Origin: a bacterium Ga0077546
GTDB lineage: Bacteria; Cyanobacteriota; Vampirovibrionia; Obscuribacterales; Obscuribacteraceae
DNA length: 18,939 bases
Reading direction: 5' to 3'
NCBI GenBank assembly: GCA_001464165.1
Contig: LNEX01000256.1
Location: 1 to 18,939, forward strand
Made by a program: the position numbers and the translations under genes. The notes under the pieces are model-generated. The model searched no databases. It saw only the letters and a list, made by a program, of their open reading frames with translations, and was not told where the DNA came from. Positions 1 through 6,596 of this stretch are shown in pieces. Position 1 is the stretch's first letter. The number at the start of each line of letters is the position of its first letter.

Positions 1-311
1 TTTGGCTTAGCTAAATAATCATCTGCCCCTTCATTTAGAACAGCTTCCATATCTTCTACGGTGCTTCTCCCAGTCAGCATTATCACCGGAGTTTTAGCCC
101 CACTCTGGCGGAACTGCTTTAAAATATCGAGGCCACTGACGCCAGGTAAATCCCAATCAAGAACTACCAAATCGTAGGGATTAGCCAGAATGGCGGCCAG
201 GCCTTCTGTACCAGTATGAAAAATATCAACACTATGATTCTCGAACTCCAAAAGAGAACGAACCACATTGGTCAAATCGAGATTATCTTCAACTACTAAA
301 ACCCTGGGCAT
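1..311 (-). CDS. Response-regulator receiver protein, partial (3' end outside window)
   Basis: This is a CheY-type receiver domain that would accept a phosphoryl group from a sensor kinase. It starts at the ATG at 311-309 and its C-terminal part lies beyond position 1. The visible 103 residues carry the whole signature: acidic pair E8-D9, phospho-acceptor D52 in VVLDWDLPG, T80 in IMLTG and K102 in DDYLAKP. It is closely similar to the receiver domain of the upstream gene (VVEDD near the start, LDWDLPG, GADDYL-KP, with the same D52/T80/K102 numbering), so the two are probably duplicates. It lies 61 bp downstream of that gene on the same strand and may be cotranscribed. No clear ribosome-binding site is visible. 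Whether an output domain follows cannot be seen. Confidence 0.9.
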   Translation of the reverse strand, partial: MPRVLVVEDNLDLTNVVRSLLEFENHSVDIFHTGTEGLAAILANPYDLVVLDWDLPGVSGLDILKQFRQSGAKTPVIMLTGRSTVEDMEAVLNEGADDYLAKP

Positions 312-372
312 AACAATTCAGATTACCACTAACAATCTACCTTTGTAGTTTTCACAGTCGAGATTACCCGAC

Positions 373-1968
373 CTACTTAACCGCCACTGATAGTTTTGAC
401 AAATCGACCAACAACTGACTAGCCGATTGATAGCGACTCTCTTTTTCCTTCGCTAAACAGCGGTGCACGATTGCTTCTAGTCGCGTGTTAGTGTCAGCAT
501 CCAAGTCGGCCACAGTCAACAAAGGCGGTGACTCTTGAGCATGCCTGATAAAAGTCTCAATAATGTTAGACGATACAAAAGGTACTTCACCTGTGAGCAT
601 TTCATAGAGCATGCAACCTATGGCATAGATGTCGCAGCGGTGGTCTGTAGGCTCAGAGCGACACTGCTCAGGGCTCATATACGAGGGGGTGCCAATCAGG
701 GCCCCTGTCTGGGTCAAATTGGGGGCGTTGTCTTCAGCTTTAGTAGACTTAGCTAAGCCAAAATCAACAATCTTGACAGTGTAAGTCTGATCGCCTTCAG
801 CCACTAGCATAATGTTTCCAGGCTTGAGATCCCGATGCACAAGCCCTTCTTCGTGGGCCTTACCAATGCCAAGGCAAATCTGCGACACAATCTCTACCGC
901 ATCCGGCAGCGCTAGTTTACCGTTCTGCTCCAAAAGCTCAGCTAGACTAAAGCCATTAAGATACTCCATAACCATGTAAGGTTGAGACTCTTCGGTCACA
1001 CCTAAATCATGAACAATCAGAACATTCTTGTGACTAAGCAAACCGGCTGCTCTGGCTTCCCTTTCAAAACGCCTGACCAAATCTGGCTGAGTACTTAGTT
1101 GCGGCGCTAAGACTTTTACAGCCACCGTAATGTTTAGCATCCGATGCTTGGCCTTGTACACCTGACCCGAAGCACCACCACCAATCGCTTTGATGATTTC
1201 GTATTTGTTGTCTAAGACCCGACCGATCAGGGGATCACCCCGATCACTGCGGTCGTCGACTATACCGTCAAGGCCTGAAGCGCCCACGTTACTACCATTC
1301 ATCGACCGATAGTCAGCGCTTCCCATAATCACGTTAATGCGCAGAATCCGACCATCGGGGTCAAGCTTTTTGGAAAGACGGCGCACAACGTTATTGAGCG
1401 CTTCTGCAGTCATCTCAGCGTCGCTGGTCCAAACATTGTCGAGCAATTCCTGGTGGGTCAAAGCCTCGTTGCGATTTTTCACTAAGTAAGAAAGCAACTG
1501 AAACTCACGGGGCACAAGGGTCACGTTACGCCCGCTCTTTAGGACTTTGCTCGTATCTAGATCAACGACTATATCTCCCACAGTAACCACATTACCAATT
1601 ACGGCTTTCGAGCGGCGAAGTAGGCCGCGCACTCGCGCTCCCAACTCCTTTAAATTAAACGGTTTAGTAAGGTAGTCGTCAGCGCCCTCATCAAAGCCCT
1701 TCTCTTTATCCTCAACATCATGATGACCAGTTAGCATGATTACCGGGCTCTTACCGCCAAAACCACGATAGTCACGCAAAATCTCAATGCCGTTGAGTCC
1801 AGGCAAATCCCAATCGAGAATAATTAGATCCGGCTGACTGGCCAAAATAAAATTTTGGCCTTCCAAACCATTGTGAAAGGCAGTAACCGAATTGCCTTCG
1901 TGTTCGAGAAAATCTCGAACCAACTCAGCAAGGCTAATATCATCTTCAACCACTACAATTTTGGCCAC
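373..1968 (-). CDS. Fusion of OmpR-type response regulator (receiver + winged helix) with a Ser/Thr protein kinase
   Basis: Residues 2-117 are a receiver domain (acidic pair, D52, T80, K102). Residues about 127-215 are an OmpR/PhoB-type winged helix (LVPREFQLLSYL, ALNNVVRRLSKKLDPDG). Residues about 256-523 are a Hanks-type kinase with Gly-loop GGGASGQVY, ATP-binding K285 in VAVK, catalytic HRD (D380), DFG (D402) and MSPE. A phosphorelay input, a DNA-binding output and Ser/Thr phosphorylation therefore sit in one soluble protein with no membrane segment. Start choice: a GTG at 1992 is also open, but it lies inside a 9-bp inverted repeat and has no ribosome-binding site. The GTG at 1968 has AGGGA 7 nt upstream and gives an N-terminus (MAKIVVVEDD) matching the downstream paralogue. 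The first gene downstream is a second receiver protein. Confidence 0.9.
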   Translation of the reverse strand: MAKIVVVEDDISLAELVRDFLEHEGNSVTAFHNGLEGQNFILASQPDLIILDWDLPGLNGIEILRDYRGFGGKSPVIMLTGHHDVEDKEKGFDEGADDYLTKPFNLKELGARVRGLLRRSKAVIGNVVTVGDIVVDLDTSKVLKSGRNVTLVPREFQLLSYLVKNRNEALTHQELLDNVWTSDAEMTAEALNNVVRRLSKKLDPDGRILRINVIMGSADYRSMNGSNVGASGLDGIVDDRSDRGDPLIGRVLDNKYEIIKAIGGGASGQVYKAKHRMLNITVAVKVLAPQLSTQPDLVRRFEREARAAGLLSHKNVLIVHDLGVTEESQPYMVMEYLNGFSLAELLEQNGKLALPDAVEIVSQICLGIGKAHEEGLVHRDLKPGNIMLVAEGDQTYTVKIVDFGLAKSTKAEDNAPNLTQTGALIGTPSYMSPEQCRSEPTDHRCDIYAIGCMLYEMLTGEVPFVSSNIIETFIRHAQESPPLLTVADLDADTNTRLEAIVHRCLAKEKESRYQSASQLLVDLSKLSVAVK

Positions 1969-1988
1969 GAAATCGTCCCTTGACAGCA

Positions 1989-2010
1989 GCACAGAATTAA
2001 CATTCTGTGC
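1989..2010. promoter_or_regulatory. Perfect inverted repeat just upstream of the receiver-kinase gene
   Basis: The arms GCACAGAAT (1989-1997) and ATTCTGTGC (2002-2010) flank a 4-nt centre. The site is about 20 nt upstream of the preferred start codon of the receiver-winged helix-kinase gene. A TATATT hexamer on the minus strand (2020-2015) directly upstream could be a -10 element, though I see no good -35. The repeat could be an operator, possibly autoregulatory because the gene encodes a winged-helix domain, or a hairpin at the 5' end of the mRNA. The repeat is seen directly; its function is inferred. Confidence 0.5.
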
Positions 2011-2161
2011 AGGAAATATACCCTCAAAAATTCACACTCAGTCGCTATTAGTTAGAAGAAGCCAAAACGATTGTGAAAGAAAATTCGCTTAACTGGGGAT
2101 GGTAGCGCCTGTGGTGCGGGTCCTGGCATCGCGAACCGACCAAAGGGAAAGGAGCTAGGGA

Positions 2162-3523
2162 TCACAGCGTTAGACGATTTACTCTCTTCTCTGCGGCCAT
2201 TTTCATGTTAGCTTGGGCCATCGTACTCAAGGCCACAATTGACGTTGCATCTGTCGGAGCAGTTGATATTCCGAAATGGAGCATCGGTCGCAAATGACCC
2301 AGGGTTGGCAACATCGTAGGAAGACTTTGGTTAATACGATCGACCATGATACAAGTCTGAGCGCTATCTACGCTAGGAAGTAGAAATGCAAAACTTTGCT
2401 CGCCAAAATGGCCGAGCAGATCGGTTTCTCGTTTCGTTTCTAAGAGTGCCTTTGTTATCACTCGCAGGTCGCTCATGGAAATTAGATTGTCTGTCGCATT
2501 CTCGGCGCTCAAGCAAAAGGCCGCTAGAGTCAATATTGAGCCAAATCTATGCGCCCGAGCGAATTCATGCGAGAGCATGAAGATAAAAGTCTCGTCAGAA
2601 AGGAGCCCAGTGTCAGGGTTGCTCAAAGTCTTCAACGAGTTTTCTAAGTGCGAAAACTCAAGATTGCGCATTTCCGGAATACCCACCCTAAAAGTCTTTG
2701 TGGGCAGTGGTTTATAGCCACTAGGCGCTAGTGATTCTACAAGAGGAAAATTTTGCTGACTCAGTTGTTGATTTTGCTGACTCAGTTGTTGATTTTGCTG
2801 ACTCAGTTGTTGATTTTGCGGTGCAAGCGGCACTTCCTCTTCTGTCAAATCGGCGCTGCTAGTATCAAACTCCTGCAAGCTCCTTCCGTCTGGCGCCAAA
2901 AGCAATCCCAATCGCAGTAATTCAGCAGCAGCAGCAACCCATTCACTGCGACGGAAGCCCATTCGCTCAGCCACATCGGCGAGATTGAGTGTGCCATAAA
3001 CATTGCCATACATATCAAGTAGAGCCTGATGGTTCTGCAGAGAACTCAATTTGACTATGGCTTCTAATTTGGCTTTGGACAACTTAGATGAGCGGATGAG
3101 AAAAGAACTCTCAGTTATAAAGTTGTCTTCTAAAAACTTCAGATTAGAAATAAAAGCTTCGCCCTTTGTTATCAGGCCTTCGGCTGTATCTAATACGTTC
3201 ACTGATTCCGGTTGCCGCCCCAATTCAAAGACCAGCTGGCCGTCCGACCAAGTGAACAAGTCAACAATCGCTTCATCCCCCTTCCCCAATGGAGAACTAG
3301 CATTAACAGGCTTTCCCAGACCAAACTGAACCTTGACATTGAAGGCTCCAGTACCCACGTACAAGTGCCCTGTGGCCTCGTAGTAGGCGGCAACCTTGAG
3401 CAAATATGAGATTGGTTTTTCTCTCAAATTACCCTGTAGGGCCTGCATCATGGCCTCCACATTGTCTGGAGTGCTTGACCCCGGCATCAGCTGAGAAGGG
3501 CGGTTGTCATACGACACAGGCAT
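2162..3523 (-). CDS. PATAN/DUF4388-type domain protein with degenerate GGDEF domain
   Basis: Starting from the ATG at 3523 (453 aa), the first about 110 residues match the PATAN/DUF4388 pattern (LQGNL near the start, ATGHLYV, GKPVNA, KGDEAIVDLFTW, GQLVFE). PATAN is a signalling domain common in bacterial two-component proteins. A middle region (YGTLNLADVAERMGF) looks helix-turn-helix-like. A Gln-rich linker follows, then a C-terminal about 150 residues folded like a diguanylate cyclase (DTGLLS, HRFGSILTLAAF, HFGISTAP). The catalytic GGDEF signature is replaced by FGEQSF, so it is probably not a cyclase. The start is uncertain: a TTG at 3556 has no ribosome-binding site, while ATG 3448 has GGAGG 5 nt upstream and begins right at the PATAN domain. 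It is probably the first gene of the minus-strand signalling block, 170-190 bp upstream of the receiver-kinase gene. Confidence 0.8.
   Translation of the reverse strand: MPVSYDNRPSQLMPGSSTPDNVEAMMQALQGNLREKPISYLLKVAAYYEATGHLYVGTGAFNVKVQFGLGKPVNASSPLGKGDEAIVDLFTWSDGQLVFELGRQPESVNVLDTAEGLITKGEAFISNLKFLEDNFITESSFLIRSSKLSKAKLEAIVKLSSLQNHQALLDMYGNVYGTLNLADVAERMGFRRSEWVAAAAELLRLGLLLAPDGRSLQEFDTSSADLTEEEVPLAPQNQQLSQQNQQLSQQNQQLSQQNFPLVESLAPSGYKPLPTKTFRVGIPEMRNLEFSHLENSLKTLSNPDTGLLSDETFIFMLSHEFARAHRFGSILTLAAFCLSAENATDNLISMSDLRVITKALLETKRETDLLGHFGEQSFAFLLPSVDSAQTCIMVDRINQSLPTMLPTLGHLRPMLHFGISTAPTDATSIVALSTMAQANMKMAAEKRVNRLTL
2750..2819 (-). repeat. 21-bp in-frame tandem repeat (3.3 copies)
   Basis: Exact 21-bp units begin at 2750, 2771 and 2792, with a partial fourth copy to 2819. 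They encode the heptad QQNQQLS in the linker between the PATAN/HTH part and the GGDEF-like domain. The copies are identical at the DNA level, which points to recent slippage. Unit length is a multiple of three, so copy-number changes would lengthen or shorten the linker without breaking the frame. Confidence 0.95.
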
Positions 3524-3611
3524 ATTATCCGTAAAAAAGTCCGTAAAATTGGTCAACTAGAATAGCATTCGACTCTGCCCTAGAGAGTTTCTTAGAGGCA
3601 ACACACAAAGC

Positions 3612-4400
3612 ATGAACGAAAAACAAATGGCTAGCAGCAAAGATCTTGAATTACCAGGTATCTTGGCAATCGATGACAAGTGCGAACTGACCCGCGCCAC
3701 TATCACCACATCGTTATGCACTGCAGAACTCTACCTTCAAGGCGCACACCTGACACAGTGGCAACCAATAGACCAGAAGCCGATTCTGTTTCTCAGTGAC
3801 CGTGCTTCTTTCACTCGCGGAAAAGCCATTCGCGGCGGGGTGCCCATAATTTTTCCTTGGTTTGGGCCGCGCACAGCTACGGCCTGTGACAATCGTAACG
3901 ATGGACCAGCTCACGGATTTGCAAGAACAGAAGACTGGCAGCTTGTTTCGGCCGCAATGAAGGGCGAGCAGCTCGTTCTCATACTTTGTCTAGAAGCCAA
4001 CGAAGTCTCTCGATCCCTAGGTTTCGATCGATTTCGTCTGCAATACAGCCTCACTTTCGGTACGGACCTAACCATGCAACTAACAGTTGAAAACCGCTCG
4101 CCAAGCAGCCTCTGTTTTGCTGAAGCCCTGCATACATATTTGTTCGTCGGTGATTGCCAGCAAATAAATATAACCGGCCTCGCTGGCAGTGAATATTTTG
4201 ACAAAACCGATGGCTTCAAACGAAAGCGGCAAAGAATTGACGAACCAGCGCTAAGTCTCAAGGGCGAGATTGACAGACCCTACATCAACACTACAGACAC
4301 TTTGGTCTTAAACGACCCCAACTTAAACCGCCGCATCACCATTAGCAAAAAACATTCGAACAGCACTGTGATTGGGATGGAAACAGATGGTCTGCATTGA
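3612..4400 (+). CDS. D-hexose-6-phosphate mutarotase-like (aldose 1-epimerase family), C-terminally frameshifted
   Basis: Members of this family (YeaD type) interconvert the alpha and beta anomers of hexose 6-phosphates in the cytosol. Visible motifs are QGAHLTQWQP (43-52), IRGGVPIIFPWFGP (73-86), the HGFAR box (101-105) and EALHTYL (161-167) with the probable catalytic His164. The open frame stops at 262 aa, shorter than the roughly 290-300 usual for the family. The missing end, MVCIETANA and about 26 further residues, is present immediately downstream in the +1 frame. Between STVI and that tail only 13 nt remain where the family usually has about 20 residues (WNPW...FGDDEW), so an out-of-frame deletion of about 50 nt is likely. 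The catalytic Glu of the CIE motif is lost from the product. The upstream neighbour is divergent, 55-90 bp away depending on its start. Confidence 0.8.
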   Translation: MNEKQMASSKDLELPGILAIDDKCELTRATITTSLCTAELYLQGAHLTQWQPIDQKPILFLSDRASFTRGKAIRGGVPIIFPWFGPRTATACDNRNDGPAHGFARTEDWQLVSAAMKGEQLVLILCLEANEVSRSLGFDRFRLQYSLTFGTDLTMQLTVENRSPSSLCFAEALHTYLFVGDCQQINITGLAGSEYFDKTDGFKRKRQRIDEPALSLKGEIDRPYINTTDTLVLNDPNLNRRITISKKHSNSTVIGMETDGLH

Positions 4401-4494
4401 AACAGCAAACGCGCTCGAAAACGCTATATCTCTTGGGCCTAGAGAACAACACACCATGACTGCTCATATCAAAGTGGAACAGTCAGCTGGCTAA
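4387..4494 (+). pseudogene. Out-of-frame 3' remnant of the hexose-6-phosphate mutarotase gene
   Basis: Read in the +1 frame relative to the preceding gene, this segment encodes MVCIETANALENAISLG... and ends in TAA at 4492-4494. This is the standard C-terminus of the family, including the catalytic Glu of CIE (codon 4399-4401) and a hydrophobic final strand (MTAHIKV). It overlaps the last 14 bases of the in-frame product. Nothing suggests independent translation. It is best read as the displaced end of a damaged gene. Confidence 0.75.
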
Positions 4495-4594
4495 GCCATA
4501 GTGATCGAGTAAAACTGAGGATGAAACTACTCTTCTGAATCTTGCACTTCAATAGTGCGGAAAGCCAAAAAGAGGACTTGCACACTAAGCATTT

Positions 4595-5968
4595 TTACAA
4601 CTTAATCATATAGTAGAACAAAATAAAAAGACAAGCGCGAGAGTGGCTACCAGAGAGGAAACCAATTGGTTTCTCCTCCAGTAGCCTTGCTCTCTCGCTT
4701 GTACTTAATGACAGCTCAGCCACAACAGCGGTAACCGCCTTCAGCACTTCCACCATGTACGGCAGATTGCAGTTTTTCACCCGGTCATTGACCGTGTGAT
4801 AGTTGGGATTGAAGCCGTCGTCGGTGAACTCTTCACTGACGAGCACGGCCTTGTAGCCGTGGTCGAGGAAGCCGGCGTGGTCCGAACGGTCCTTCACCGC
4901 ATTGTTGTGAGTGTCCACCGGCGTGAGGTTGATGCCGTAGCGCTTGATGGCACGGAAGAATCGCACAGTCAGCTCGTGAGAGCCATTCTGGTCGATGTCA
5001 TCGTGGATGTCCAACCGGTTGCCAGGCTTGGCGCAGTAGCTGATCATGTCCATTTCGACCATGGCCACCACGTCGGTTTTGGCCGCAGCGACCTTGTCCG
5101 AATAGGCGTAGCTACCCCAGAGGCCCTGCTCCTCGCCGGTGAAGTGAATCAGGCGAACAGTGAACGGCAGGTCGAGGTCTTTCAGCGCCCGAGCAAGCTC
5201 AAGCATACCGGCAGTTCCCGAACCATCGTCGTCAGCACCAGGTGCCACCTTCTCGTTGCCCCACGGCGAACCGGCGGTGGAATCGAGGTGAGCGCCAACG
5301 AAGACAACCCGCGAAGGATTGGTCTTGCCGGGCAGCTCGATGACGAGGTTGTTGAGCTTCTTGCCGCGCACGGTGTAGGGGTCACGGACAGTCTTGAGGC
5401 CCATGGCCGCATACTGCGCTTCGATGAAGCCCATGGCGATGTCCAGCTCTTTCGAGTGGGTGTTACGCGTGGCCAGAGTCGAAGTGACGCCATTCACAGT
5501 CACAGGCAGTTCGCCCGTGAGCTTGAGCATGGTGTCCTTGATGCGGGCGATGTCGATTACCTTGAAGGCATTGACGATGCGAGGATCCGGCGCCGGCAGG
5601 TTGCTGGTGTCGATCTTGGGCGTAGCAAAGTTGCGAGTGCGGCGAACTTCAGCCGGATCGAACTTGCAGCCGCCTTTCCAGTTCTTGCCGTGGTGAACGG
5701 GGTGGAAGTCAGACTCGTCGGCGGCAAAACTGCCTTCGGGCGGGGTGTGGTCGTGCTCGTGGTCATGAACCGCAGCAGGAGCAGGCTGAAGAATGGACAC
5801 GTCCGGGCCAGCATCGCTCTCGGGAGGGCTGATGGTCGGAGTTTCCAGAGCTGTCTTCTCGACGGGCGGCAGGGCGCCGGTGGGTCGGGACTTGTTGCTC
5901 TTGCGAAGGGTGCGGACGACGAGGAAAACTGCTACTGCGACGAGCAGCAGGAGGATGATGTTATGCAT
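4595..5968 (-). CDS. Membrane-anchored M28 family zinc metallopeptidase
   Basis: M28 peptidases are zinc aminopeptidases. Residues 3-19 are a hydrophobic N-terminal anchor followed by RTLRK. A Pro/His-rich linker (HDHEHDH, 68-74) could bind metal. The peptidase core spans about 130-421 with the two-zinc site: H227 (GAHLDS), bridging D246 (GADDDGSG), catalytic E279 and ligand E280 (FTGEEQG), D307 (MVEMDM) and H391 (NYHTVND). The core probably faces outside the membrane. The start is firm: TAGGAG lies 6 nt before the ATG. Residues from about 423 are encoded by a large inverted repeat and look like no peptidase sequence. A one-base shift just before it would give a TAA at 4707-4705, so the natural end may be lost. 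The gene is strongly G/C-ending at third codon positions, unlike its neighbours, which suggests transfer or different selection. Confidence 0.9.
   Translation of the reverse strand: MHNIILLLLVAVAVFLVVRTLRKSNKSRPTGALPPVEKTALETPTISPPESDAGPDVSILQPAPAAVHDHEHDHTPPEGSFAADESDFHPVHHGKNWKGGCKFDPAEVRRTRNFATPKIDTSNLPAPDPRIVNAFKVIDIARIKDTMLKLTGELPVTVNGVTSTLATRNTHSKELDIAMGFIEAQYAAMGLKTVRDPYTVRGKKLNNLVIELPGKTNPSRVVFVGAHLDSTAGSPWGNEKVAPGADDDGSGTAGMLELARALKDLDLPFTVRLIHFTGEEQGLWGSYAYSDKVAAAKTDVVAMVEMDMISYCAKPGNRLDIHDDIDQNGSHELTVRFFRAIKRYGINLTPVDTHNNAVKDRSDHAGFLDHGYKAVLVSEEFTDDGFNPNYHTVNDRVKNCNLPYMVEVLKAVTAVVAELSLSTSERARLLEEKPIGFLSGSHSRACLFILFYYMIKL
4615..4702 (-). terminator. Large hairpin followed by T-rich tract (rho-independent terminator on minus strand)
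   Basis: An imperfect inverted repeat with about 35-nt arms runs from 4631 to 4702, centred on CCAATTGG (4662-4669). Outer pairing is ACAAGCG/CGCTTGT and inner pairing is GAAACCAA/TTGGTTTC. On the minus strand it is followed by TCTTTTTATTTTGTT. It would terminate the M28 peptidase transcript, but the reading frame continues through it to a TAA at 4597-4595. A REP-like or inserted palindrome is the alternative. Confidence 0.75.
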
Positions 5969-6020
5969 AGTAATCTCCTAGATTTGTGGCCTTAGGCCGG
6001 TTTAAGAAAGCAAAATGCTT

Positions 6021-6052
6021 CTTAGCGCTAACCAAAAGTGGTTGGCGCTAAG
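6021..6052. repeat. Inverted repeat with GCGCTAA core
   Basis: The arms CTTAGCGCTAACC (6021-6033) and GGTTGGCGCTAAG (6040-6052) pair at 12 of 13 positions across a 6-nt loop. It lies about 55 bp upstream of the M28 peptidase start on the minus strand. The core is shared with other spacer sites in the window (6250, 6404, 8707), so it may be a regulator-binding site or a small palindromic repeat. Confidence 0.55.
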
Positions 6053-6470
6053 CAGAAAGTTGGCTGGCAGAGACAGTTGATAGAAAAGTAGACGTGCACG
6101 CGACACCAAATACAGTGTCAAACGGTTCTTGTTCTAAAGCTTGTAATGCTCGGGGAGAATTAAAAGTTTAGTTACTACCTCATGCGTACGCGGAAAAAAT
6201 GGTCTAGACGTAAACTATATGAATAGCCATATGAGTAATGCAAACTACTTGCGCTAACTAACGCCAAGCTTCCGTTAACGAACACTAATGATCGCCATCT
6301 CCGCCACAGCTAAAAACGTCAAGAGCTAAACAGGCAAACCTTTTCAGAATCTCATAAAAGCCTTGCAGCGCAAGCCACTCGCTGCGTTTACCGGTGACAC
6401 AAGTGCGCTAACTAACTTAAACAGTTAACAAAGCCAGTACTTTGTGCCAGCTTGAAAAGTTTCCGGGTTA

Positions 6471-6560
6471 GTATCTTCGGATAGCAAAGTATCTTCGGAT
6501 AGCAAAGTATCTGCGCATAGTAAAGAAACTTCGGATAGTAAAGTATCTGCGAGTAGTTCA
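6471..6560 (+). repeat. Five 18-bp tandem repeats upstream of the deoxyhypusine-synthase-like gene
   Basis: Units begin at 6471, 6489, 6507, 6525 and 6543, with consensus GTATCTTCGGATAGYAAA. The first two are identical; later ones diverge and the last is the weakest. The consensus contains TATC-TTCG-GATA, a 4-bp stem closed by a C(UUCG)G tetraloop if transcribed. The array ends 36 bp before the ATG and lies in the probable 5' leader. The frame in phase with the downstream gene is open through the array but has no ATG, GTG or TTG after the TGA at 6453-6455. Confidence 0.9.
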
Positions 6561-6596
6561 AATTCAAGCATTCCCTTTTTCATTCAGAGGAACCTC

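Larger units (their letters stand above)
5969..6596. other. 628-bp spacer between divergent genes
   Basis: I see no convincing gene or RNA here. The spacer contains an imperfect hairpin (6021-6052), the 13-nt direct repeat TGCGCTAACTAAC at 6250-6262 and 6404-6416, and five 18-bp tandem units (6471-6560). It must hold the promoters of the minus-strand M28 peptidase gene and the plus-strand deoxyhypusine-synthase-like gene, but no strong -35/-10 pair stands out. Confidence 0.6.

Noticed and set aside
1969..1992. GTG at 1992 as start of the receiver-kinase gene
   Set aside because: It lies inside an inverted repeat without a ribosome-binding site, while GTG 1968 has AGGGA and matches the paralogue's N-terminus.
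4548..4562. Small hairpin GCACT...AGTGC as plus-strand terminator after the mutarotase gene
   Set aside because: Five-base stem with no T-tract after it.
4796..5995. 399-codon open frame on the plus strand
   Set aside because: It lies antisense to the M28 peptidase gene, which has all metal ligands and a strong ribosome-binding site. The open frame follows from high GC at third codon positions and shows no recognisable domain.
6456..6596. N-terminal extension of the deoxyhypusine-synthase-like protein encoded by the 18-bp repeats
   Set aside because: The frame is open but has no ATG, GTG or TTG after the stop at 6453-6455, and the ATG at 6597 has a good AGAGG.
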